Positions 48,932 through 60,600 of a stretch of DNA of 64,000 bases are shown one piece after another (positions within the stretch are counted from its first letter, which is position 1; each line of letters starts with the position of its first letter). This DNA is from Symbiotaphrina buchneri. Taxonomy: Eukaryota; Ascomycota; Symbiotaphrinales; Symbiotaphrinaceae. Made by a program: the position numbers and the translations under genes. The stretch lies in the NCBI GenBank assembly GCA_001599915.1, contig BCIG01000009.1, forward strand, positions 434,001 through 498,000, in the 5' to 3' direction. The notes beneath the pieces are model-generated. The model was not told the origin of the DNA and searched no databases. It saw only the letters and a list, made by a program, of their open reading frames with translations.

Positions 48932-49652
48932 ATGACAATGTCCAGCTTCAGAAGTACCCCGCTATTCGGCGGCGCACTGGTAGTGGATATACCCTCCAAT
49001 TTTGCTGACGTTAGGTGAGGTCTACTTTGCCCTACCATGGTACCATGAGAGCTTCGGTAGACGGGACTGACTTGAGCCTGTAGTGATATAAGACAAGTCC
49101 CGGACAACCAAGAGGTCTATTTGGACAAGGACGGTTACACGAGCATCATCATCGAGCTCACGGAGCGGGTAGGCGGAGACGATGCTGGCATGACGGATGA
49201 GGCGGCGCTCAAGTATCATTTGGCGGACATCGTGGAATCAGAAGAAGGTCTCACTGTGTGGTCATCAAATACGGCGACCTTTTCCAAATTACCGTGCGCT
49301 GGACCTTGCTTGCAAAGATTGATTCTTTACAACACCACTAACGCTTTCAAGGGAACACGCCCCAGCATATACTCTACTGGCGAGCCAAAAGGCGTTCAAT
49401 CCCAGCCAGAGACGTGGGCCACCTGCCGAGTTTACTGGTATCCTGCTCATGCTAGCTCGCCTCGAGGCTCAAAAGACGGATGTGCTCATCACCATCTCTG
49501 TGCCCCATGTCAAGGGCACCTACCAAGAAGATGAGGTCGATTTGGCCCATGGGAGACAGGGCCGTCTTATCAAGGACGCTTTAGAGTATGCTGATCGTAT
49601 CTTGAAGACCTTGGATATAAAGGACTGGAGTCTGTTCCTGGCAGATGGTTAA
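48932..49652 (+). CDS. mog1: Ran-binding nuclear import factor MOG1
   Basis: Exons 48932-49014, 49093-49293 and 49352-49652 give 194 aa: TPLFGGALVVDIPSNFADVRQVPDNQEVYLD, IIIELTERV, EAALKYHLADI, APAYTLLASQ, and the C-terminus FTGILLMLARLEAQKTDVLITISVPHV...YADRILKTLDIKDWSLF. MOG1 binds Ran/Gsp1 and stimulates nucleotide release in nuclear protein import. Intron 1 (49015-49092) starts GTGAGG; intron 2 (49294-49351) starts GTGCGC and has a CACTAAC branch site. A start two codons later (MSSFRST) is also possible. Confidence 0.93.
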
Positions 49653-49923
49653 AGCACATCTATAATCGGACCCTTCGAGGTATCTCCTCTACATCGACCA
49701 GGGCCTTCTTGGACTAAGTCCTCGCACATCGATCGAGTACACTGGCACGCGAGAACCAGTCAGATGCACCCATGGGTTTCTGCGAAGATCGGCATCTGAC
49801 GCCCCTACGCGTCTCCCGATGCCCGTCCGCAAGGGAGCTCATGGAAACTCTGAGTAGACCGCATTTTAGCGGCTCCTTAAGGAGGTGGACTGGTCGAACC
49901 CAACCAGACCAATCTTGCAGACA

Positions 49924-51953
49924 TCAACCGATAGAGACCACGCCAAGTCGTTTGAGGACGTCTTCTATCTCGTCAGCACCTTCGCAAGCTTGCTCGTCCT
50001 CCGCACCCGCCTGTGTTTCACCAGCTGAGATCGGCCTCTTCATTTCACGATAAGATCTCGCAATCGACTGCATGATATCTTTCTGTGCATAGTCTGGGTT
50101 CGCGGCCTTAACCTCTTTGTATTTATCCTTGACGTACTGCTGGTACTCCGATGGTCCGGCAATTCGTGGTACAGGGCGTACTTGGACCAACTTCGATTTG
50201 CAACTACCGCAAGTATGGCGCGAAGGGTCGATTGACCTGGAGTGGCGTTTGTACTCGACGCCGCAGCTGGTACATTCCCAGACGTATCGATAGTCAATAT
50301 CATACGAGTGTTTTGTTGTTACCTCTACTCCACGGTGCTCAAATATCTGTGAACACTTCATCGCCCTAGGCTACCGGTCAGAGCTGCTTAATCTATATTG
50401 AAGGGATGGAGCATACCACTTCTTAAATTCTCGACCATGTGGATTATCTCTGACCCCGCTTATTATGAAGTTCGCCAGATGGCAGTATTCGTGGGCGATG
50501 ACGTTCAATAACCGCTCTATCACTGGTCTTAGTCTAAAGCGGAATTGCATCTACTGCTGTTGGCGTACCTTCGTTGTCTATCACTTTTTCAGCTAGCTCG
50601 ATGGAGGCAACGTGGTGCGACTCAATCGACGTATGGTTGCTAGCGTCTTGAGACCGAATTGTCTCCTTTCTCCATGAAGCCCTCCCTGCCGTGGTGTTGA
50701 GCTTTTTGCTCCATATGATTCGTATGCCGCCGGTTGAGGCCACCATTGCAGAAACCCTGCCATCGCCGACTTTTTCGTCCACTTCCTTCAGAAATGCTAC
50801 CGCAAGATCCTGCTTGGTTTCATTGAAGATTTTCTTTGCATTGCGTGTTTTCCGGTCCAGCTTCGATGGACTCTTCCGGGGCGATTCAATGGGCTCAGTC
50901 TTGGTTGCCCATCCCATATCATCGCCGGACTTCTCCTGCAGCGGCTCCCTGTCTCGTCTGAACAGGGTCTTTCTGGGCGAATATTCATCATTCCACTCGT
51001 TGATAAGTTTCTGGTCCCAGAAACCGTCAAGGCTTGGCCGGTGGGGAGATGGTGGTATTTGGGTACGCTTAGAGGGTGAGGTCATTGATTGAGGTTTTCG
51101 TGGACTTCCATCCGGAGTACCTGCTCTGCGATGGTTGTCATGCTTGGAAGGCGAGGGCACCTTCTTCGGGATGCTGCTCACTTGGATCAGTCTGGGTTAC
51201 CTGCAACCATCTCGGTCGCCTGTGTGCTACTCACAATTGAAGAAAGGCGGGCGAGTCTTCGCCAAACGGCCCATCTTCCGGCCAGTCCTTCCTAGGCCTG
51301 GGCCCTGGTTGAGCCGTACTACTACTATGTTGTTGCTCAGACTCTCCAGGCGACAGCATCAGTGGACGGCCCCGCCTCGACCTCCCAGAACGATAGCGTC
51401 TTGAGTATTCTTCCTCCGAGTCACTACTGGTCCCACCCTCGGTATCTTCTACCTCTGAATCCTTCACGATGAAGCCAGACAGATCGGTAGATGATTCAGA
51501 GGCCGCAGGCGAAGATGTCGAGGATACGGGAGAGATCCTGTAACTGACAGGCCGCTTGGCAGCCCGCCTGGGCGTCATCTTCGGCACCGCGCGACCACGA
51601 GACCCTCTTCCCATTGGATAATCAGTGTCCTGTGTTTCCCCTAGAGCGACCCTGGAGAGGGGAAGGAGCAGGGAGTTGACATGGGCGAACTTGAGGGGTC
51701 TTTGCTGCGCCTTTACCCGCTTCTTGTTGGATTTCGTCGGTTCCGGTGCGGCAGTCACAGGATCTGAATCAACGTCATCGGAAGCCCCCGCTGCTATATT
51801 TTCTTTCCCATTATCTCCTGCCAGCTCGGCCGACTCAGAATAATGTTCTGGTTTGGGCGCGTCGCCCGCCTTGAGCCTGCGAGCGGTGTATTCCTGGATG
51901 ACGGTATCAAGGTCCGGGAATTCGTCGTCGCTGTCTTCCCGCAGTCTTGCCAT
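49924..51953 (-). CDS. GCNA-like SprT metalloprotease with disordered N-terminus
   Basis: Exons 51953-51235, 51173-50569, 50516-50417 and 50365-49924 give 621 aa. The first 400 residues are acidic to basic low-complexity sequence (MARLREDSDDEFPDLDTVI..., Ser/Pro-rich), followed by the SprT-like domain (FNETKQDLAVAFLKEVDEKV, RIIWSKKLNTTAGRASW, zinc motif NVIAHEYCHLANFI). A zinc ribbon (YVWECTSCGVEYKRH...HTCGSCKSKL) and an HMG-like C-terminal helix region come last (YVKDKYKEVKAANPDY...ARSYREMK). This is the GCNA architecture, linked to DNA-protein crosslink repair and genome stability. Intron 1 has two acceptors three bases apart (51173 or 51176). Confidence 0.88.
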
Positions 51954-52562
51954 GATTTCTGGTTCTTTCTATGTGAGTAGACTGATTAGGGTTGCAAAGA
52001 CGGGGTTCAGAAATAGCCCCTCCGGCGATTTCACGATTGGGCGTTGAGGAGTTGGAGAACAAGGGGGAGAAGCGGGGAGGGGAAGTAAACAAGCTTCCCA
52101 TAACGGCCTAGATTCAAAGTGCACGTGCTGCTGCGCGACCCCACGCGACCCTCCTTTTCTGCACTTCTGTTTTGAACCAAAGGCGTGGACCGAGTCATCC
52201 TGCACGAATCCCAGACTTTTTTTAACTGTTAGAGGACCTGTAAAATAGAGATTGTTCAAGTTATGTTCATTGGCAGATTTCTCAAAGTCAGCTGACAAAA
52301 CGCCGGTGCTGAGTGAGACTCAACGCAACAGATCGCGCGGCTAGAAGGCAGTTGAGATCATGATATTCGCGCATGGATCGCGGGGAGAGAGCAGACAAAG
52401 AAATCCTTTGGATGGCTCTACAAGCGCACAATCCAATCCTCCAGATAGTTGACAACCAAAAACTTCCATTCTATGTTACAACAACAGGAACACTGCCAAC
52501 ATCTGACCCTCCCTATGTTCACCCAATCCTGCAGAGGCAGCCTTGACATGCGCAAAGCCATT
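51954..52562. promoter_or_regulatory. GCNA promoter / GH72 3' flank
   Basis: CACGTG at 52122-52127 and GACCCCACGCGACCC sequence nearby. No ORF with support. Confidence 0.5.
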
Positions 52563-54421
52563 TTACAACAGCAACATCCCAGCCCCGGTAAGCACGGCAA
52601 CCACGAGATAGCCACCAAGTTTCACCAACCCAAAGTCAACACCCGGTACGGTCGTAAGTCCTGCGCTGCTCTTCTTTGTTGAAGTTGACGACGAAGATCC
52701 TGATGAGGTGGAACCAGTGCCGGTTGGCTGGGACGTGACCGTCCCGGTGCCAGCAGTACCGGCCTGGCTCATCAGCGATGAACAATCACCGCTGGCAGAT
52801 GCAGCACTTTTGGTCACGGCAGAGCCGCTGAAGTCGCATGCAGAGCTGGCCGAGTTCTGGGAAAGGTAGTACTGGTTGAAAGCCCACGATAGTTGTTCCG
52901 TGGCATTGCACATCGAGTAAGCGCCGTAAACTCCCGTCGTGCCATTGGCCGTGATGCCATCACACACACCATCAGCAAGGCCACAGACTGTTCCAAAGAG
53001 CGTCCCGATGTCTGATGAGTTCAACGAAGAAGCCGTTACACAGCTCAACGAGTTCATCATGCAAGTGCAAAGTTCCTTGTTGGGTGTAGGAGGCAAGTTG
53101 GTAGATGCTTGCCAAGCCGTGCCAGTGGCAGGGCACGCTTGAGCGACAGTAATGGTGGGCGTGTACGATGCCGAGTTCACCCCCGTGGGTGTGACGGCGT
53201 TTATTTTGCTGGAATAGGCTGTAAAGTCGGCCAGCTTGCTTGCTGACGTGCCGCTCACACTGACGAGACCTGTAATAGTCAATACAAGCCATTAATCGCC
53301 TCTTGGGGCTGACTTACCATAGTCGTTGGCCTCCTCGAAATATTCGTACACGAATCCACCAGACCAGACGGAGGTCATGTTAGAGCCAAATAGTGCATCG
53401 ACTTCAGTAAATACGCGAGGAGTAACGGTGTTGCAACCATACTCAGCAAAGAAAACTGGTACTGAGTAGTTTTGAAACTCCGCTGTGCGATCGGCGTAAC
53501 CAGATTGTTCATAACTAGAGTCACCGCACCAAGAATAGATATTGTATCCCCAGAAGTCGATGGCATCATCCGAATCACCGCAGTTGAAATAGTCGGCCAG
53601 GTTGACACGGATGTCAGAATCATCGTTCGTGGCATAACCTACTCCCATGGACCGATAGTTTTTCTGCTTGATGTATGCCTTCATGTCACGGACAGCTGCC
53701 TTGACGAAAGGGCTAGCATCAGTGTTACTGGCATTGTTGGAGACTTCATTGCCTGCGAAGAACCCAATGACATTCGTATAGTTTTGGAGAGCATCAATCA
53801 CACTGGTGTAACGAGCATAGAGCTCGTCAGTCCACGCTGGAGAATCCCTGTCGATTGATGTTGATGGTTCGGACAAGTCGGCAATAAGGTAAATCCCAGC
53901 ATCCTGCAGCATTTGCATGCATTCCGAGTGGTCCAAGTCTGGGTTGATGGCGTATACACGGACGGCGTTGGTGTCCAGTTGCTGAAGCAATGGGATGTCC
54001 CTTTGACATCCAGATGCGTCAGTCAAGGGATCCGTGTAGGTATCACTCGCGTCTTCCGAAGAATTCGAGGAAACACCAGCTAGCCATGTATAGTCAGATT
54101 CAGATCCTTGAGATACACATCCAGGCAGTCCGGATGGTGAGCATAAGAGCATAAGTACCTTGGTAGGCAACACCCTTCATAAAGCTATCATTGACGGGTC
54201 AGCGACGGAGGAACACCCTGGTACATGTAGGGACTTACAATTCAGTTCCGTTAGTCTCGTAGAAGAACTTTGAACCCTATCGCAACGTCAGCCACGGATG
54301 CTTACTGACGGCTATAGGCTGAGCCAACTTTGATAACGATCGGATCCAGATCGGCAACCGCGGCGCGCGCGAACAGAGCCGCGGCAGTGAGGCCCGTCGA
54401 GATAACTTGCGACGTCTTCAT
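52563..54421 (-). CDS. gel7: GH72 beta-1,3-glucanosyltransferase with X8/CBM43 module, GPI-anchored
   Basis: Exons 54421-54329, 54276-54239, 54184-54159, 54079-53318 and 53269-52563 give 541 aa. A signal peptide ([18 protein letters not shown]) is followed by the GH72 domain with [11 protein letters not shown] (acid/base Glu) and [10 protein letters not shown] (nucleophile Glu), then a cysteine-rich X8 module ([12 protein letters not shown]...). A Ser/Thr-rich linker and a hydrophobic C-terminus complete it ([18 protein letters not shown]), a GPI signal. It splices beta-1,3-glucan chains in the wall. The symbol gel7 rests on the gene being divergent from FKS1, as I recall for A. fumigatus; by domains it also resembles Gel3/Gel4. 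Confidence 0.92.
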
Positions 54422-57400
54422 GACGAGGATCTTTTCGAGCACCGAGTGAAGATGATTCGAGCAGCAACGAGAGGATCACGCGTGTTGTTGTCGCCAGAGA
54501 AGAAGGTAAGAAGAAGCGAAGGCAGTTAGTTCAGCGTGCGCAGATGGTGGGAAAGACCACGGATTGGCCAGTAGCAACCGAAAGAAGCCGAGCAGAGCCC
54601 GGTTGGTGAACGAATGGGTAAATAATGAGTGTCGTGAAGTCGAATTGTCTACAGAGCGGAGAGCGGGAATAATAAGAAGGCAGAGGGGGGGAGGTGGTGG
54701 TGATGAAGGACGCCAAGAGGACGGAGGACGTGCGGGACTTAAAAGGGGAACTGACTGACTCGCTTCCCGACGCACCATACTCCGTACTTTCCGCTGAGCA
54801 AGGTACCTAAGGTTGGTAAGGAAGGCAGTAGGTACAAGGTAGTCAGTGCGAAGTACTTCGTACTCAGAGAGTATCGGCTCACCGGTTAAGCCAGCCAACC
54901 TCCTCGCGGGACCCCCTGGGCTCGCTCCTCATTCTGGGACGCGCAAGCCCCGTCACGGCCAATGATATTGCGATTATATTATTATGGTCCCTCATACACA
55001 CAATTTTTTTTTTAACTACGATCTTCACGAGGAATTTCTACAGCATAGCCACCCCCGTTGAACCGTCTTGCCGGTGAAATTGCACAGATAACATGAATCC
55101 ATGATGCTTCATCTGCCTACCGTATCGTTCCGCGCGCAATATCCTTAGTGGCGAGTAGCATCCGGCATCTGTCAAAGCCAAGTAGTAGCCATGTTTCTAC
55201 GTTTGTATGCGACACGAGCGGTAGGGGGTCGCTGGTGGGTACGAGTGCTTCGGAGCCACGTCTCGTAAGATAATGTGTGGTTCTGCCGGCCGTGATGGTC
55301 CCTGGACCTGGCATGTAGATGATGCTCCGCAAGTTTGCTACATTTGATGCATAAGAAACAGACGTGCCCATTCCACCACCGTCGGAGAATTTTAGAATCT
55401 GTAATCCCAGACCAGGTATTTCTTGAAAGTTACTCGCGCGTTCTTGGACAAAAGCAGCCTCGCGTTCCAACACGCTTTGAAGTGTTTGTTGGATCGAAGC
55501 CTAGCGGAAGCAGCATGCCGACAGGAGCTCGCCGCTGTAACGGACCGAGGGAGCACCATGGACGCCGCCGTGCCCCCTTAATTCTCGGAGTCGTTCCAGG
55601 AGATACGCTTATACTCATGCAGCAAAGTAAGATTAAACAAGCTCCACATTTCAAGACGATCCAAATGCCGGCCGCCACCGCTAAGGTAAGGTATTTCTGC
55701 TCTGATTTCTGGCGAGGCGAGGTACCTTAAGGTAGGCCATTTCCTGCTTTAACCTAACTTGGGTTGCTACTATTTTTGTTCGCACTAAGGTGGTCGCGGT
55801 CAGTGACAAGTAACGTCCGTGTGTTCATGGAAGCCTCAACACACTCATACGTTGCTGAAACGGAGCAGGACAAGTCTCGATCCGACGTCGCCTTCTCATT
55901 GGACGTCAATTGCACACTGATCATCAATTCTAACATGAGGAGTGCAGCACGTTACAGATATTTCAATTGACAGATGACGTCCTTCTGGAAACCGAAGGTA
56001 GGTAAGAAGAGGTACGAACTTACTGCACAAACAATATCATCATCGCCTGATTTGTCGATGCTTCGCATGAACTCCTCATGTAAACTAGAGGTAAAATATG
56101 GTGGTAGGTAGCTTAGGGACGGTGAAAGAGATGCTCCTCCGAGACCTGCTCACTTCTGTCTCGGGCTGTTCCCGCTTCACAGCCTTGAATGGTAGAATGA
56201 CGTACTTTATGCGGGCGACGTAGGTAGCTGGCCGTGACACTCTTCATTTTGCCTCCCAGAACAGGGGCATGGGTGCAAGAGCGGGAGGTGGTGTTGCTGC
56301 AAAGGCGATTTTGGATGAATGCGTTCGCAACTTCTGGTATCTCGTAAACTGGAGTCCGGCACATACTTGGGACAAATCACTGGGACTATCTGCAAGAATA
56401 ATGATGGGAGAGGATACGAGTGGAAATATAGCAAATGATTATCAGTAACGGTGGTGAGACTGTCCAGAAGTTGTATTTCCTTGACGTTTGCTGTAGAGAT
56501 CATGCCAGCCGGCGATGGCAATTATCATCTGCATTTACAATTCTGAGATAAATGGAATATGCATAACCATCACTGGGAGTACGTCGTGGAAACGTTATGA
56601 AATTGGCAAGTACTCTCGAAGTACTGCATCCTCCCGAAAAAAGACTCCACTCGTTCAGGTCAGGTAAGGTAAGGCAGGAACTATTAATATAAGGTAAGGT
56701 ACCTCACACGGTGTCAGGTATCTGGGGTTCTTAAGGTATCGGGCGGCTTTGGTGGTGGCTAAGGTACGTAGGAGCGCAGTACCTCTGTGGCCTTGCCGGA
56801 AGGAAAAAAGTTGGAACGAGCGCTGGTTGGTTACGAATAAGGTAGTGAGCGGTCGTTAGTGCCCCTTCGCCAACCAACGGTTGGATTTGATGGGAAAAGT
56901 TGGCTCGCCGTAGAAAAGGCTATGACTACGGTACGACTGCCAGTGCTTCATTCCCAGCGCCCCCCTTCTTTTTCTATACACACCTCCCAACCCCTGATCC
57001 GTTTTCCAATTCCACCCCCGGATCAGCCTCTTCTCTTCCCTTTGTACTCCTCTTTCTGTCGCCTGCTTCGCTCTTTCCTTCTGCACTCGGCGCCGCTCGT
57101 TGTGGTGAAGTCTGCTCCCCTGGGCCGGTGCAGGACAGTACCAGCGACGAGCTGTGCTTCAAGCCTACGCGGCTTGCAAGCAACACGGCCACAACAACGA
57201 CAACCTCGTACACTACCGGCAGTTTCGTTCGTTCGACCCTCATTGAAACTTGGACCTGCTCATCCACGACTGAGTGATACAACAACGCCGAACCCCCGCG
57301 CTTCTACGCACGCGTCATCTCTTGTCTTCCGCCCTGTCACTAGCTGGGGTCTTCGCCTGCATTGTCGACGCTGTCTATCAGTTGTCCGCTCATTGATCTG

Positions 57401-57641
57401 ATACCGTTCTTCTGCAATACACCTCACCTGTTGGCATTGGCGTTGGCTTGATCCTGCCATTCTTCATGTCTGAGAAGTAAATGTACTTCTACTAAGTCAG
57501 TAACTTTCTTCTCTGTTACTTTCAGCCATTCTCCGCGCTGCTGATAGCGTCTTACGGAGTCAGCCTTGATCAATCTTCAAATGTCGAATCACCGTTTTTA
57601 ACCCTCAAACAGTACAGGAATAATCATTTTACGCTTGCGTC
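54422..57641. promoter_or_regulatory. 3.2-kb divergent region between gel7 and fks1
   Basis: No gene that I can support. It carries the densest set of GTAC-core motifs in the window (54778-54870, 55684-55736, 56655-56770). An open frame of about 118 codons on the - strand at 55117-55473 has no ATG near its start and no domain. From about 56940 the + strand is pyrimidine-rich and forms the fks1 leader, with a likely 5' UTR intron at 57477-57525. Confidence 0.6.
57466..57601 (+). promoter_or_regulatory. fks1 leader: short uORFs and candidate 5' UTR intron
   Basis: ATG at 57466 opens a four-codon frame ending TAA at 57480. ATG at 57481 opens another four-codon frame ending at 57495, and ATG at 57581 opens a six-codon frame ending at 57601. 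A candidate intron (57477-57525: GTAAAT donor, TACTAAG branch-like site, CTTTCAG acceptor) would remove the second uORF and change the end of the first. Confidence 0.6.
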
Positions 57642-60600
57642 ATGTCGGGCCATCCCCAAGGAGGTCACTATGACGACGGCTATGGCCATACTCACCAGGG
57701 AGCCGACTCGTATTACCAAGACGAGCACAACCAAGCTTACTACGACCAAGAGCACGAATATGGTCACCAACATGGACAAGAAGGATATTATGATGAGTCG
57801 TAAGTTGCTCACTTCGCTTCGTGCGAAGGATAGTCTTCTAACTATGATTTGAGTGGCTACTACAACGCCGACAGCAACAACCCGTATCAGCAGGATGGAG
57901 GATATTATGACGGTCAACCGCAAGCGTACCAAGACGAGTACTATAATGATCAGTACTATGACCAAGGAGCCCCATCAGCTGGTCACCAACCCCAATATGG
58001 CCAGGCCGGTTACGGGTAAGGAACTAGTGCGCCTTGCGCTTTGGGAGTTCTCGAGCTGACATGTTGCAGTCAAAAGGGGAAGCGACGTGGCCAGGACTCC
58101 GAGGAGGAATCGGAGACTTTCAGCGACTTCACCATGAGGTCGGATATGGCTCGAGCAGCCGAGATGGACTATTATGGCCGCGGCGATGAGAGGTACGATG
58201 GTCAAAGTGGCGGTCGTGGCCACCGCCCCCCTTCCTCCCAGATCTCATACGGTGGCAATCGATCCTCGGGGGCTTCCACCCCTATATATGGCATGGACTA
58301 TAACAATGTACTGCCCGCGGGTCAACGCTCTAGGGAACCTTATCCCGCATGGACATCGGATGCACAAATTCCGCTTTCAAAGGAAGTGATCGAGGACATC
58401 TTCCTCGATCTTACTGCTAAGTTCGGTTTCCAACGAGACAGCATGCGGAATCTGTACGATCACATGATGACTCTTCTCGACTCGCGAGCGTCCCGGATGA
58501 CTCCGAATCAAGCCTTGCTTTCTCTGCATGCAGATTACATCGGTGGTGATAATGCCAATTATCGAAAATGGTATTTCGCAGCCCATCTTGATCTGGATGA
58601 TGCTGTGGGGTTTGCCAATATGAAACTCGGGAAGGCCAGTCGTCGTACCAGGAAGGCGCGTAAGGCTGCCAAAAAGAAGGCTGGACAGGACCCGGAAAAC
58701 GAAGAACAGACTTTGGAGCAACTTGAGGGCGACAACAGTTTGGAAGCTGCAGAGTATCGATGGAAATCTCGCATGAACAAGATGTCTCAGCATGATCGGG
58801 CTCGTCAACTAGCGCTTTTTTTGCTTTGCTGGGGCGAAGCAAATCAAGTCCGCTTTTGCCCTGAGGCACTCTGCTTCGTTTTCAAGTGTGCAGACGATTA
58901 TCTACACTCCCCGGAATGCCAGAACCGTGTTGAGCCGGTCGGGGAACTTACCTACCTGAACAATGTCGTCACCCCTCTGTACCAGTACATCCGAGACCAA
59001 GGTTATGAGATCAATGAGGGGAAGTATGTACGCCGTGAGAAGGATCACAACCAGATCATTGGCTATGATGATATTAACCAGCTATTCTGGTATCCCGAGG
59101 GGCTTGAGCGCATTGTCCTACATGACAAGAGTCGGCTTGTGGACATCCCTCCTGCCCAAAGGTTCAACAAGCTTCAAGAGGTCAACTGGCAGAAGGTGTT
59201 CTTCAAGACATACAAGGAAACTCGGTCATGGTTCCATATGTTGGTCAACTTCAACCGTATATGGGTTATCCACGTTGGCGCGTTCTGGTTCTACACTGCC
59301 TACAACTCTCCAACGTTGTACACGAAGAACTATCAGCAGCAGTTGAATAACCAACCTGCTGCGGCCGCCCGTTGGTCTGCTGTCGCGCTAGGTGGAACTG
59401 TGGTGGCTCTGATTATGATCTTGGCCACTCTTTCTGAATGGCTTTATGTGCCCCGTAATTGGGCTGGGGCGCAACACTTGACCAAACGGCTTCTCTTCCT
59501 CATCGTTATTTTCGCCATCAACATTGCCCCAAGCGTCTACATCTTTGGGGTCTCCGAAACTGGCAAGATTGCCCTGATTCTTGGCATTGTGCAGTTCTTG
59601 ATCGCGCTCGTGACGTTCTTCTTCTTCTCCGTCATGCCTATCGGTGGTCTGTTTGGAAGCTATTTGACCAGGAACTCTCGCCGGTATGTAGCAAGTCAAA
59701 CATTTACGGCGAGCTACCCCCGCCTTTCTGGTAACAACATGTGGATGTCTTTCGGATTGTGGGTGGCAGTCTTCGCGGCAAAGCTCATCGAATCCTATTT
59801 CTTCCTTACTCTGTCACTGAAGGATCCCATTCGGATCCTCTCCAGCATGAAGATCAAGGAGTGCGCCGGCGACAAGTTCATTGGCAGTGCCTTGTGTTAT
59901 CAACAGCCGAAGATCCTCCTGGGGATAATGTTCTTCACTGACCTGGTATTTTTCTTCCTTGACACATTCCTGTGGTATATCATATGGAACACAGTCTTCT
60001 CTGTGTCCAGGTCTTTCTACCTCGGAGTGTCTATCTGGACACCATGGAGAAATATCTTCTCTCGATTACCAAAGCGGATCTACTCTAAAGTGCTTGCTAC
60101 TACGGATATAGAGATCAAGTATAAGCCGAAGGTTCTGATATCTCAGATTTGGAACGCCATCGTCATCTCCATGTATAGGGAACATCTTCTGGCCATCGAC
60201 CATGTTCAGAAATTACTGTATCACCAAGTCCCATCCGAACAAGAGGGAAAGAGGACATTACGAGCTCCTACGTTCTTCGTGTCTCAGGAAGATCATTCCT
60301 TCAAAACGGAGTTCTTCCCCAGTCAAAGCGAGGCAGAACGTCGTATATCCTTCTTTGCGCAGTCGCTTTCGACCCCTATTCCGGAGCCTGTCCCAGTCGA
60401 TAACATGCCCACCTTCACTGTGTTGATTCCTCACTATGGCGAAAAGATTCTACTCTCTCTTCGTGAGATCATTCGCGAGGATGAGCCTTACTCAAGGGTC
60501 ACGCTCCTTGAATATTTGAAACAGTTGCATCCACATGAATGGGACTGCTTTGTGAAGGATACCAAGATCCTCGCAGATGAGACCTCGCAATTTAACGGCG

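Noticed and set aside
55117-55473. 118-codon open frame on the - strand between gel7 and fks1
   Set aside because: The first ATG lies deep inside, there is no domain or splice partner, and it could be chance or a gene relic.
56859-57401. 180-codon open frame on the + strand before fks1
   Set aside because: It begins without ATG in a CT-rich leader; composition is biased and there is no domain.
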